A stretch of 64,000 nt of DNA from Ancylomarina salipaludis (GTDB taxonomy: Bacteria; Bacteroidota; Bacteroidia; Bacteroidales; Marinifilaceae). The number at the start of each line of letters is the position of its first letter. Position 1 is the first letter of the stretch. Location: positions 434,001 to 498,000 of the forward strand of contig NZ_SAXA01000001.1 in NCBI RefSeq assembly GCF_004122035.1, read 5' to 3'. The notes beneath the pieces were generated by a model, which searched no databases, was not told where the DNA came from, and was given only the letters and a program-made list of their open reading frames with translations. The position numbers were made by a program, and so were the translations under genes. Of the stretch, positions 8,167-16,676 are shown piece by piece.

Positions 8167-8783
8167 TGAATAAGCAAAAATATATTGAAGATTTAAGGGA
8201 TATCAAACAAATGATGAATCGCTCATCACGGTTTATATCTTTAAGCGGGCTATCAGGTATAACCGCAGGCATTTTAGCAATTCTTGGCGCTTTATCAGCC
8301 TATCAAACGATTTATGCAAATCAAAATTATTTAGAGTACAGACAAGCAATACTTAGTGATGAACACCTGTTCACTCTTTTGATTATTGCTTCAACAACAC
8401 TTTTGTTGTCTATTGCTGCGGGGATATTTTTTACAACTCGAAAGGCTAAGAGAAATAAACAAAAGCTATGGGACTTACAAACAAAAAACCTTCTTATCAA
8501 CCTGTTTATTCCATTGGTTACAGGCGGCATTTTATGTCTTATTCTATTATTTAAAGGATTTATTGGAATTATTGCCCCACTGACACTCATTTTTTATGGC
8601 TTAGCCCTAGTTAACGCGAGTAAATATACACTTGAAGAAGTCAGAAGCCTTGGTATAGTTGAAATTTTATTAGGTCTATTAGGCATCTACTTTATTGGTT
8701 ATGGCCTAATTATTTGGACAATCGGTTTTGGAATCATACACATCGTCTATGGTATCATTATGCATATTAAATACGGATCGTGA
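8166..8783 (+). CDS. Polytopic membrane protein of unknown function
   Basis: The 205-residue protein has a short charged N-terminus and about six hydrophobic segments, arranged roughly as two N-terminal helices (40-60, 68-90) and four C-terminal ones (110-200). I recognise no catalytic motif. Its stop codon overlaps the GTG start of the next gene by 4 nt (GTGA), so the two are translationally coupled. Such membrane-protein/winged-helix pairs are seen in other Bacteroidota. The membrane protein may sense a signal for the regulator, but this is only a guess from arrangement. Confidence 0.7.
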   Translation: MNKQKYIEDLRDIKQMMNRSSRFISLSGLSGITAGILAILGALSAYQTIYANQNYLEYRQAILSDEHLFTLLIIASTTLLLSIAAGIFFTTRKAKRNKQKLWDLQTKNLLINLFIPLVTGGILCLILLFKGFIGIIAPLTLIFYGLALVNASKYTLEEVRSLGIVEILLGLLGIYFIGYGLIIWTIGFGIIHIVYGIIMHIKYGS

Positions 8784-9070
8784 AAGAAATACTAAAAAAC
8801 TTAAATAAAGCTTTCGAGAACAAAATCCGCTTGGGAATCATGTCAGCACTTATTGTCAATGATTACCTGGATTTCAACACCCTTAAAAGTCTTTTAGATG
8901 TAACTGACGGGAATCTTGCCAGCCATTTAAAATCTCTTGAGAAAAGTGGTTACATTAAGTTTAGTAAAGAATTTATTGGTCGTAAACCCAATACAAAATA
9001 CTCTGTGTGTGAAGAGGGTAAAATTGCTTTTTCAAAACACATTAAAGCAATCGAACAATTGCTTAGTTAA
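8780..9070 (+). CDS. Winged-helix transcriptional regulator (ArsR/MarR-like)
   Basis: At 96 residues this is a minimal winged-helix protein. The core reads IMSALIVNDYLDFNTLKSLL (helices 1-2), then DGNLASHLKSLEKSGYI (recognition helix and start of wing) and GRKPNTKYSVCEEGKIAF (wing). It begins with GTG, overlapping the previous stop codon. The likely target is the 19-bp palindrome found both before its own operon and before creD, which would give autoregulation plus control of creD. It lacks the cysteine metal motif of ArsR sensors, so the inducer is unknown. Confidence 0.85.
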   Translation: MKEILKNLNKAFENKIRLGIMSALIVNDYLDFNTLKSLLDVTDGNLASHLKSLEKSGYIKFSKEFIGRKPNTKYSVCEEGKIAFSKHIKAIEQLLS

Positions 9071-9087
9071 TATTTTTTTTAATCATC

Positions 9088-9112
9088 TACTTTGTAATTC
9101 AAAGTTCTTTTA
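9088..9112 (+). promoter_or_regulatory. Palindromic operator copy 2, before creD
   Basis: TACTTTGTAATTCAAAGT (9088-9105) repeats the site at 8142 and extends to CTTTTA with one mismatch, so 24 of 25 positions are identical. It lies 14 nt before the creD start codon. Coding sequence separates the two copies, and the rest of the two upstream regions is not visibly related. Confidence 0.6.
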
Positions 9113-9125
9113 AAAACTAAATAAA

Positions 9126-10466
9126 ATGAACAAAGAAACATCTCCCATCGACAGAATTAACTCCTGGCTAAAAAATTCAATCAGTCTCAAACTTTTTGTC
9201 ATTACAATTCTCATGTTATTATTACTGATTCCTTCTACAATGATTCAATCAATAATACACGAAAGGGAATCACTTAGTAATCAGGCAATAGTCGAAGTCA
9301 GCAACAAATGGGCAGGTAGTCAACAAATCAATGGTCCTATTGTCAGCATCCCTTTAATCTATGAATATAAAGACGAAGACAAAACCTACGAGACAACAAA
9401 ATACCTGCATATTTTACCCGAAGAACTTGATATTAATGGCAATATTTCACCTGAAAAACTTAAACGAGGAATTTACGAAATCGTCGTTTACAAATCCAAA
9501 TTAGCTTTGAGTGGAACATTTCTTCTGAATAAAGAAATAGATAAAAATAATTTAAAGGAAATCAAATACGATCAGGCTTTTCTAACCATTGGAATTTCAG
9601 ATTTGAGAGGGATTGAAGATCAAGTCATATTAAACTGGGATAAGAAAGATTTGAAGGTTGAACCCGGTTCCAGGATATCTGAACTTATTTATTCCGGTAT
9701 CACGGTCAAACTGCCCAATATTGAAACAGACATCAATAAAAGCATCAATTTTTCTTTTTCACTAAACCTGCAGGGCAGCCAGAATCTAAATTTCATCCCA
9801 TTGGGAAGTACAACCAATGTTAAAATCAAATCTGACTGGCCATTCCCAAGTTTCAATGGTAATTTCCTTCCTGATCACCGAAACGTGACTGATACAGGAT
9901 TTGAAGCCGATTGGAAAGTTTTACAACTGAACCGAAATTTCCCACAATCCTGGATAGGTAATAAACATGCCGATAAAATCGGACAATCAAATTTTGGTGT
10001 TAACCTAATTCTTCCTCTTGATGACTACAAAAAATCTGTCAGATCCTCAAAATATGCCGTAATGTGTATAGCTCTCACATTTCTGATATTTTTCCTTGTA
10101 GAAATCATTAACAGGCGTAAGATTCATCCTTTCCAATATATTCTGGTTGGCTTGGCTTTATGTATTTTTTACGTCTTATTAATTTCAATTTCGGAACATT
10201 CAAATTTCAATACAGCCTATATTATTTCGAGTATTTCAATTGTGGGAATGATTAGTCTGTACTCGCTCACTATTCTTAAATCAAAAAAATTAAGCCTGTT
10301 GCTTATGGCAACCCTAGCAAGTATCTATGGGTTTTTATTTGTAACGCTCCAATTGGCGGATTATGCCCTATTGATGGGAAGTATTGGTCTCACCTTAATT
10401 CTGGCAGCTACAATGTATTTTACGCGCAACATAAATTGGTACGAAATCAATATCGACCCAAAATAA
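9126..10466 (+). CDS. creD: CreD-family inner-membrane protein
   Basis: At 446 residues this is a full-length CreD. It has one N-terminal membrane helix (about 19-40), a large periplasmic domain (about 45-310, with the family segment WKVLQLNRNFPQSW) and a C-terminal membrane bundle (about 312-440). CreD proteins are inner-membrane proteins linked to envelope integrity and, in Gammaproteobacteria, to the CreBC two-component system. No CreBC is present here. The operator in front suggests control by the winged-helix protein of the preceding gene. The biochemical role of CreD is not established. Confidence 0.85.
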   Translation: MNKETSPIDRINSWLKNSISLKLFVITILMLLLLIPSTMIQSIIHERESLSNQAIVEVSNKWAGSQQINGPIVSIPLIYEYKDEDKTYETTKYLHILPEELDINGNISPEKLKRGIYEIVVYKSKLALSGTFLLNKEIDKNNLKEIKYDQAFLTIGISDLRGIEDQVILNWDKKDLKVEPGSRISELIYSGITVKLPNIETDINKSINFSFSLNLQGSQNLNFIPLGSTTNVKIKSDWPFPSFNGNFLPDHRNVTDTGFEADWKVLQLNRNFPQSWIGNKHADKIGQSNFGVNLILPLDDYKKSVRSSKYAVMCIALTFLIFFLVEIINRRKIHPFQYILVGLALCIFYVLLISISEHSNFNTAYIISSISIVGMISLYSLTILKSKKLSLLLMATLASIYGFLFVTLQLADYALLMGSIGLTLILAATMYFTRNINWYEINIDPK

Positions 10467-10552
10467 ATCCTAATTTGTATGACCGGAACATATTCTTTAG
10501 CATTTTAATAACACACAATTAACATCACAGTACTAATAAATAAAAAACGAGA

Positions 10553-10777
10553 ATGAAAATATTTTGGATAGGAATAATAGTTTTTGCTTTGGGAATAGCT
10601 TTGAGAATACAGGCCAACTTATCTACTTATGTTGATAATGAAGGTGTAATGCATGAAAGCTTTTCGACACCATTAAGTTTCTTTTTTGCTATACTAGGAA
10701 TCATTTTGCTCATCATAAGTCTCTTTATCAATTTAAAGAACAAGAAAACGACCAAGGGCGAATTGTCTTCACAATAA
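10553..10777 (+). CDS. Small two-helix membrane protein
   Basis: The 74-residue product has hydrophobic helices at about 3-20 and 44-62, separated by a polar loop, and a lysine-rich cytoplasmic tail. I recognise no family with confidence. It lies 86 nt after creD and before a strong terminator, so it may be the last gene of that unit. Confidence 0.6.
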   Translation: MKIFWIGIIVFALGIALRIQANLSTYVDNEGVMHESFSTPLSFFFAILGIILLIISLFINLKNKKTTKGELSSQ

Positions 10778-10819
10778 TCAAAAAACGCTACTTATAACTA
10801 TTGATACAAAATAAACAAG

Positions 10820-10856
10820 ATACCCCGATTCAATTTTGAATCGGGGCAACTTTTTA
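10820..10856. terminator. Bidirectional terminator between convergent genes
   Basis: CCCCGATTCAA (10823-10833) pairs with TTGAATCGGGG (10836-10846) with a very tight loop, followed by a T run. It serves the creD side and probably the pentapeptide gene coming from the right. Confidence 0.8.
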
Positions 10857-11426
10857 AGTTATTTTTATATCATATTTTCCAAGCAAGCCAATCACATCCG
10901 GCATGGAAAATTTCGCTTTCTTAATTTGATTCATCTCCGGATCAATCGAATAGGCTCTGGACGTTCTAAAATCTGCCTTTTCAAGATTCGTATTTTCAAA
11001 CATCGCACCATTCAAATCACAATTGTCGAATACGGCTCCAACCAAATTCGTTTCCACAAAATCAACCTCGTTCATGCTACAACTTCTAAACTGTATCGCC
11101 TTTAACTTCAATTTATAAAATGATGCTAAATTCAGATTACAGGATTCAAAACAGAACGAGAGTAAAAACGGGTTGCAATCGTTAAAATTCAGCCCCAACA
11201 ATTTACAGTTAGAGAACTTAACATCTCTAAAAGCCGTTTCGTTTATTTTAGCTAAACTCAAATCACAATCTTCAAAATAACAATCAACAAAACTAAGATT
11301 AGACAGCTGTATCCCTGAGAAGACACAAGCTTTAAAATGACAATCTTCGTACTCGCCTCCTTCGAGTCCATCTTTTCCAAAATCTACCTTCTCAAAAACC
11401 TGACTTTCTATAAATCGATCTGCCAT
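10854..11426 (-). CDS. Pentapeptide-repeat protein
   Basis: The 190-residue protein consists of tandem A(D/N)LxX-type pentapeptides almost throughout (for example CHFKACVFSG, CDLNGAMFENTNLEKADF). These fold into a right-handed quadrilateral beta-helix. Length and layout resemble the Qnr/McbG-like proteins, which mimic DNA and protect gyrase from quinolones. Many chromosomal homologues have no shown resistance role, so I give no gene name. A glutamate- and cysteine-rich composition at the repeat corners is typical. The gene lies downstream of rex but is cut off from it by the rex terminator. Confidence 0.85.
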   Translation of the reverse strand: MADRFIESQVFEKVDFGKDGLEGGEYEDCHFKACVFSGIQLSNLSFVDCYFEDCDLSLAKINETAFRDVKFSNCKLLGLNFNDCNPFLLSFCFESCNLNLASFYKLKLKAIQFRSCSMNEVDFVETNLVGAVFDNCDLNGAMFENTNLEKADFRTSRAYSIDPEMNQIKKAKFSMPDVIGLLGKYDIKIT

Positions 11427-11474
11427 TCTATTAATATTTGATATTATCCCAAACTTTCAAACGAAATTAATACA

Positions 11475-11509
11475 AAAAGAGGCAAAACGCTACATGCGAA
11501 TTGCCTCTT
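11475..11509 (-). terminator. Terminator of rex
   Basis: AAGAGGCAA (11477-11485) pairs with TTGCCTCTT (11501-11509). On the minus strand the hairpin is followed by TTTGTATTAAT. Confidence 0.75.
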
Positions 11510-11531
11510 AAATATTTATAATATCTATTTA

Positions 11532-12191
11532 TTAGATTTCCTTTTCTCTGTCGTGATGAATTTTATTGAAGATGATTGCCAAATTGGCATAAAGCGATGT
11601 ATTCTGTACAACAATATCATCCGGCACTTTAATTCTGGCAGGAGTAAAATTCCAAATGGCCTTAACCCCCCATGCTGCCATCAGGTCAGCAACCGATTGA
11701 GCATATTCAGCAGGTACGGTAATAATACCAATAATAGCTTTCATCTCTTGCGCTAAATCACGAAACTGATCGATATGAAAAACTTCAATATCATTAAATT
11801 TTTTCCCAATAATAGCAGGGTTAACATCAAATGCCGCAACAATATCCAATCCAAAATTTTCCAATCCATCGTCAAGCAAAAGTGCTGACCCTAAAGAACC
11901 AGCCCCAACAAGAAATGCCTGATCCAGAACCGTAAAACCAAGAAAATTAGATAAAATATCAACCATTGCCTTTACTTCATAACCAACCCGGGTTTTACCT
12001 ACAATCGAAGTATAAGACAGATCTTTAGTTACCTGAGTTGGATCAATATTCATATAATTGGCAATCTGAGTCGAAGAAACAAACTCTTGACCTTTTTTCA
12101 ACAATCCCTCTGAAAAGGATAAATAGGCAGGCATTCTTCGTAAAGAAGGCTCTGGAACTACAGATATTACTTTTTTAGAACTTTGAACCAT
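11532..12191 (-). CDS. rex: Redox-sensing transcriptional repressor Rex
   Basis: The 219-residue product matches Rex. It has an N-terminal winged helix (PAYLSFSEGLLKKGQEFVSS, then NIDPTQVTKDLSY), a Rossmann domain with the NAD(H)-binding glycine motif GAGSLGSALL (about 97-106) and a C-terminal dimer helix. Rex reads the NADH/NAD+ ratio and represses anaerobic and fermentative genes when NAD+ is high. This fits the nitrite reductase and arginine deiminase elsewhere in the window, although I could not find a Rex box in front of those genes. The leader contains a 7-bp inverted repeat. Confidence 0.95.
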   Translation of the reverse strand: MVQSSKKVISVVPEPSLRRMPAYLSFSEGLLKKGQEFVSSTQIANYMNIDPTQVTKDLSYTSIVGKTRVGYEVKAMVDILSNFLGFTVLDQAFLVGAGSLGSALLLDDGLENFGLDIVAAFDVNPAIIGKKFNDIEVFHIDQFRDLAQEMKAIIGIITVPAEYAQSVADLMAAWGVKAIWNFTPARIKVPDDIVVQNTSLYANLAIIFNKIHHDREKEI

Positions 12192-12612
12192 AGCTATTCC
12201 TTTAATACATTCTTAGGTTAGAGATAACATTCAACAGATTATGAACAATCTGTAAAAATTTAATGCGAATAATTCATTAACAAAAAGGGGTCGCATTAAA
12301 GTAGAAAAATACTAATTGTATGAGGACAAGATAATCTGTTAAAAAAAACTACCTCACAAAGCAAAAATAAGTGTTTTTTTATTAAAGAAAAAAATCAACA
12401 TTAATTTAGTCTCAGTACAAATTAGAATTTAATATCAAACTCATAAAAATTAACGACCAAACACAATGAAATCATCAGATATATAGACTATTATATATTT
12501 ATTCATTTTTAAATGTCTGGGCTACAAAAAAAAGTAACTCACGCTATTTATATTTATTTTCAATAATCTAGAAGCCAATTACTAAGCGCGAAAAGATTCC
12601 ATCTGCTCAAAG
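12192..12612. other. Intergenic region upstream of rex
   Basis: This is 421 nt of AT-rich sequence with no open frame. It holds an inverted repeat, ACAGATT-6-AATCTGT, at 12234-12253, about 42 nt before the rex start. A full TAnnTTTG box (TATTTTTG on the minus strand) lies at 12362-12369, without a well-spaced TTG. I see no clear terminator for folC. Confidence 0.45.
12234..12253 (-). promoter_or_regulatory. Inverted repeat in the rex leader
   Basis: ACAGATT (12234-12240) and AATCTGT (12247-12253) are perfect inverted arms around 6 nt. It could be an operator or an mRNA hairpin. It does not match the Rex-box consensus I know. Confidence 0.35.
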
Positions 12613-13899
12613 TCAAACAACTTCTGCAACAACAAAAGTACTTCCTCCAACAAAAATTAAATCATCACTGTCTGCCTCTGATTTGGCAGCAATAAGTGCA
12701 TCCGCAACATTCGTATAAGCCTTCCCTATTAACTGAAATTTATCAGCTTTATCTTTTAATATATTCTCGTTTAGAGCTCTGGGAATAGATGCTTTGGTAA
12801 AATAGTAATTTGCATCTTTTGGCAATAAATTTAAGACTTCATCGATGTCCTTATCGTCCACCATACCAATTACCATATGCAATTTTTCAAATTTCAGAGA
12901 ATCAAGCTGCTTCAATATTTCGATAATCCCTGCAACATTATGCCCTGTGTCACAAATAATTCCAGGCTTATCCCCTAAATGCTGCCAACGCCCCATAAGC
13001 GAAGTTTGTGCAACGATCTTCGAAATTCCGACTTTTATGATCTCATCTGATAGGTTGAAACCCATCTTATTCATCATCTTAAGAGCAACAAGAGCAGTTC
13101 TGATATTCTTAACCTGATAAATTCCAAGCAGATCCGACTCTAAAGAAATTGTTTCACCTGACTTTAAATCTTTAAAACTTAACAGACGATAATTCTTTTT
13201 TAATTCCGTATTCAGCAATTCAAATTCATCTTCGGCAAATAGAATTGGAGCTGACTGCTGTTTTGCTTTATCAATAAAAACGGTTTGTGACTCGTGATGT
13301 TTCTCACCAATAATAACTGGGGTATTCTGTTTAATAATTCCCGCTTTCTCACCGGCAATAACCGAAATCGTATTCCCCAATAAACTGGTATGATCAAAAC
13401 TAATATTCGTAATGACACTCAACAAAGGATTGATTATATTAGTCGAGTCCAACCGACCTCCCAAGCCAACTTCAACAACAGCAATATCAACTTTCTCTTT
13501 GGCAAAATAATCGAATGCCAAAGCAACAGTCATCTCAAAAAAAGAAGGTGATAGTTCTTCGAACTTTTTTTTATGAGAAGCCACGAATTCAACAACCGCC
13601 TGTTCTGAAATCATCTCCCCATTAATCTTCACGCGTTCCCGAAAATCACGCAAATGTGGCGAGGTGTACAAACCGACTTTATAACCTGCCGACTGTAAAA
13701 CTGAAGCTAAAGAATGCGATACAGAACCTTTCCCATTTGTCCCCGCTACATGAATACATTTAAAATGCTGATGCGGGTGTTCAAAATACGCATCCAGAGC
13801 CAATGTTGTATCTAAATTCGCCTTATAAGCAGCCTTCCCTGTTCGCTGAAACATAGGTAACTGATTGAATAAGTAACTGATAGTTTCCTGATAGTTCAT
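12613..13899 (-). CDS. folC: Folylpolyglutamate synthase / dihydrofolate synthase
   Basis: The 428-residue product is a Mur-ligase-fold ATPase. The P-loop is GTNGKGS (53-59), followed by the folate-loop segment YTSPHLRDFRERVKING, the magnesium/ATP region VVEVGLGGRLDSTN, and the C-terminal CDTGHN motif. FolC adds glutamate to dihydropteroate and/or extends folate polyglutamate tails in the cytoplasm. It is monocistronic. Immediately upstream is an unusual hairpin made of long T and A runs. Confidence 0.95.
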   Translation of the reverse strand: MNYQETISYLFNQLPMFQRTGKAAYKANLDTTLALDAYFEHPHQHFKCIHVAGTNGKGSVSHSLASVLQSAGYKVGLYTSPHLRDFRERVKINGEMISEQAVVEFVASHKKKFEELSPSFFEMTVALAFDYFAKEKVDIAVVEVGLGGRLDSTNIINPLLSVITNISFDHTSLLGNTISVIAGEKAGIIKQNTPVIIGEKHHESQTVFIDKAKQQSAPILFAEDEFELLNTELKKNYRLLSFKDLKSGETISLESDLLGIYQVKNIRTALVALKMMNKMGFNLSDEIIKVGISKIVAQTSLMGRWQHLGDKPGIICDTGHNVAGIIEILKQLDSLKFEKLHMVIGMVDDKDIDEVLNLLPKDANYYFTKASIPRALNENILKDKADKFQLIGKAYTNVADALIAAKSEADSDDLIFVGGSTFVVAEVV

Positions 13900-13907
13900 A
13901 ATTCACC

Positions 13908-13935
13908 TTTTTTTTGCTCTGCAAAGCAAAAAAAA
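13908..13935. repeat. Homopolymer-armed inverted repeat upstream of folC
   Basis: TTTTTTTTGCT (13908-13918) and AGCAAAAAAAA (13925-13935) form an 11-bp inverted repeat around CTGCAA, a few bases before the folC start codon. The A and T runs are potential slippage sites. Confidence 0.45.
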
Positions 13936-14046
13936 AAATACTAAAAAATAAGATCTCAACTTGATTTTCATTGCATTTTTGTTAATTTCATTACTAATAC
14001 TTAACAAGATATTTTCGATAAATATCAGTACACTAAACGATGCATT

Positions 14047-14078
14047 CGTTTCAAAAATCTTCGTTTTGATATGAAACG
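14047..14078 (+). promoter_or_regulatory. Inverted repeat upstream of the PhoH gene
   Basis: CGTTTCA (14047-14053) and TGAAACG (14072-14078) are 7-bp arms separated by 18 nt, ending 35 nt before the start codon. This is a possible operator. No TAnnTTTG box is visible nearby. Confidence 0.25.
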
Positions 14079-14113
14079 ATTGGTCGATATACTAACCCTC
14101 TAATACCTCGCTT

Positions 14114-15445
14114 ATGACCACTGAAAAAAAAATTTTCATATTAGACACCAACGTTATTCTTCACGATTTTAATTCAATTTTTAAATTCGATGAACATGAC
14201 GTTCTTATTCCCATTACGGTCCTCGAAGAATTGGATAAATTTAAAAGAGGAAACGATTTAATTAATTTTCATGCTCGAGAGTTTACACGCGAATTAGATA
14301 AACTCTCTGGTGATCTCCTATTTAGTGACGGTGTTGCACTGGGGAATGGACGAGGTCGACTATTTATTGAAACAGGAAAAGAATTCTCAGACAAAATGAA
14401 AGTTTCTTTCCACGAAAACATTCCGGATCACAGAATATTAGCCATTGCAGAGTTCATTAAAAATGAAAATCCCACTCGAACAACCATACTTGTCTCCAAA
14501 GATATCAATCTGAGAATGAAAGCTAAATCTTTAGGTATTTTGTCCGAAGATTTTAAAAATGATCAGGTTAAAGATATTGACAATATGATGAGTTTGGGGA
14601 TACAAACCCTGAATGATTTTTCTTCCGAAAAAATTGCAGAACTTTATCAAACTGAAGAAGGGCTTAAAGAAGAAGATCTTAATCTGGACTACGAATTAGC
14701 TGGTCACCGTTACTTTATTCTTAAAAATAACAATTCCAGTGCATTGGCTCATTTCAATCCTGTTGATCAAAAAATCACCCGAGTTGAAAAACCAAGTGCC
14801 TATGGCATTTATCCTCGTAATGCTGAACAAACATTTTCAATTGATGCTCTGCTTGATCCCGCTATCAACTTAGTCGCTTTAACAGGAACAGCAGGAACAG
14901 GAAAAACCTTATTGGCTTTAGCAGCAGCCCTCCAACAGGCTGAACATTTTGATCAGATCTATTTAGCCCGTCCGATTGTTGCTCTGTCCAATAAAGATCT
15001 GGGCTATCTTCCAGGTGATGCGAAAGAAAAAATCAGTCCTTACATGCAGCCTCTATTCGACAATTTAGCTGTGATTAAGAAAAAATTTAACGCACATAGC
15101 AAACAATACCTGTATATTGACGAATTATTAAAAGAGGAAAAACTTCAAATTACACCCCTTGCGTACATCAGAGGCCGAAGCTTAACCAATGCATTCTTTA
15201 TTGTAGATGAAGCTCAAAACCTGACTCCTCACGAAATCAAAACAATTATTACAAGAGCAGGAGAAGGAACTAAAATGATATTCACGGGTGATATTGAACA
15301 AATTGATTCGCCCTATCTGGATAAAAAATCAAATGGACTTGCCTACCTCTCAGATAAAATGAAAGATCAGGAGATTTTTGCACATATTAATTTGATAAAA
15401 GGTGAACGTAGCTTTCTGGCAGAATTAGCCAGTAAATTGCTCTAA
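14114..15445 (+). CDS. PIN-PhoH ATPase/ribonuclease (YlaK-like)
   Basis: The 443-residue protein fuses an N-terminal PIN nuclease domain (DTNVILHD at 11-18, with further acidic residues near 40 and 105) to a C-terminal PhoH helicase-like ATPase (Walker A GTAGTGKT at 258-265, Walker B VDEAQN at 364-369). The family (PhoH2) unwinds and cleaves RNA in the cases studied. The phosphate-starvation link implied by the name does not hold for all members. A terminator follows, so it is probably transcribed alone. Confidence 0.9.
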   Translation: MTTEKKIFILDTNVILHDFNSIFKFDEHDVLIPITVLEELDKFKRGNDLINFHAREFTRELDKLSGDLLFSDGVALGNGRGRLFIETGKEFSDKMKVSFHENIPDHRILAIAEFIKNENPTRTTILVSKDINLRMKAKSLGILSEDFKNDQVKDIDNMMSLGIQTLNDFSSEKIAELYQTEEGLKEEDLNLDYELAGHRYFILKNNNSSALAHFNPVDQKITRVEKPSAYGIYPRNAEQTFSIDALLDPAINLVALTGTAGTGKTLLALAAALQQAEHFDQIYLARPIVALSNKDLGYLPGDAKEKISPYMQPLFDNLAVIKKKFNAHSKQYLYIDELLKEEKLQITPLAYIRGRSLTNAFFIVDEAQNLTPHEIKTIITRAGEGTKMIFTGDIEQIDSPYLDKKSNGLAYLSDKMKDQEIFAHINLIKGERSFLAELASKLL

Positions 15446-15498
15446 CAAATTAATATTGGATAATTTAAAAAAAACCTTTAAATTAATTAGGCAAACCG

Positions 15499-15535
15499 AA
15501 ACAGTTTAAAGCTCTGGTTTTAAACTGTTTTTTAA
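15499..15535 (+). terminator. Terminator after the PhoH gene
   Basis: AAACAGTTTAAA (15499-15510) pairs with TTTAAACTGTTT (15519-15530) around GCTCTGGT, followed by T's. It ends only about 12 nt before the next start codon. Confidence 0.8.
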
Positions 15536-15546
15536 GATTTAGCCTT

Positions 15547-16449
15547 ATGAAGATTTTAAAATTTGCTGCCATAGATATTGGCTCCAATGCCATCCGATTG
15601 TTATTCACGAATGTTATTGAGAAGAATGGTGAGTCATACCTAAAAAAATCTTCACTCATTAGGGTGCCTATTCGTTTAGGGGCCGATACGTTTATGCACA
15701 AAAATATTTCTCCCGAGAAAGAACAGAAGATGATTGAAGCCATGATTGCATTCCGAAAACTAATGAATGTTCATGAGGTGGTTGCTTATCGTGCCTGTGC
15801 AACCTCAGCAATGAGAGAAGCCAGTAACGGCATGCAACTCATTCAAAAAATAAAAAAAGAAGCCGATATCGATATTGATTTAATATCCGGAAAAGAAGAA
15901 GCCAGTATCATTTTTTCCAACAATCTTTCTTCAATTATCGATCCTGCAAAAAATTACCTTTACGTTGATGTTGGTGGTGGCAGTACCGAAATAACTCTTT
16001 TTTCTGCCGGAGTTGCCCATTTCTCATGCTCTTTTGATGTGGGAACCATTAAGATTTTAAAGAACTGTGTTCCTCTTAACGAATTTATTCGCATAAAAGA
16101 ATGCTTACTTGATATTTGTTCAGCAAAAGATAATATCGAACTGATTGGTTCGGGAGGTAATATCAACAAGCTTTTCAAATATGCCAGTCCCAGAAATGAA
16201 CGTGTTCTTAGCTATCATGAACTTCAGGAAATTCACTCCTTATTCAGTAGCATGACTTACGACGATTTGATGATCAATTACGATATGAATCCCGATCGGG
16301 CTGATGTTATTATTCCTGCCGCAACTATTTTCCTCAGCATTATGGAATGGGCCAACTCAAATGTGATCCAAATTCCAAAGATTGGAGTTTCCGATGGTAT
16401 TATACATCAACTCTACCAAGAGTACTCTGACCCAAAAGTTATGGCATAG
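15547..16449 (+). CDS. Ppx/GppA-family phosphatase (short form)
   Basis: The 300-residue protein has the ASKHA fold: phosphate-1 motif AAIDIGSNAIRLLF (7-20), phosphate-2 motif VDVGGGSTEITLF, and a C-terminal adenosine-type motif (IPAATIFLSIM). It lacks the C-terminal HD-like extension of E. coli Ppx and GppA, as many Bacteroidota and actinobacterial members do. The family hydrolyses polyphosphate and/or pppGpp, and which substrate applies here cannot be told. Many Bacteroidota carry it beside polyphosphate kinase, but no kinase is seen in this window. Confidence 0.85.
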   Translation: MKILKFAAIDIGSNAIRLLFTNVIEKNGESYLKKSSLIRVPIRLGADTFMHKNISPEKEQKMIEAMIAFRKLMNVHEVVAYRACATSAMREASNGMQLIQKIKKEADIDIDLISGKEEASIIFSNNLSSIIDPAKNYLYVDVGGGSTEITLFSAGVAHFSCSFDVGTIKILKNCVPLNEFIRIKECLLDICSAKDNIELIGSGGNINKLFKYASPRNERVLSYHELQEIHSLFSSMTYDDLMINYDMNPDRADVIIPAATIFLSIMEWANSNVIQIPKIGVSDGIIHQLYQEYSDPKVMA

Positions 16450-16487
16450 TAAATTCTTTTTTCTAATTTTGCAACAGATTCATAAAC

Positions 16488-16524
16488 AATGAACTATTTC
16501 ATATTTTGAGGTAGTTCATTTTAT
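16488..16524 (+). terminator. Terminator after the Ppx/GppA gene
   Basis: AATGAACTA (16488-16496) pairs with TAGTTCATT (16512-16520), extended by wobble pairs inside, and is followed by TTATTT. Confidence 0.75.
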
Positions 16525-16676
16525 TTATAAAATCGACTCTTATTTCCTGACTATCAATATAATTAAACAGGAATTAAGACAATCGCCCGAGTCAAAAAAC
16601 GCAATTCCAATTCCCTTTTATTGGACTTCGTACTTTAAGACTCACATCTAAATTTATCAGCAAAGGAGAAGAAAAC

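Noticed and set aside
10854-11426. Quinolone-resistance gene (qnr)
   Set aside because: The pentapeptide fold is clear, but repeats alone do not show gyrase protection, and the protein is shorter than typical Qnr.
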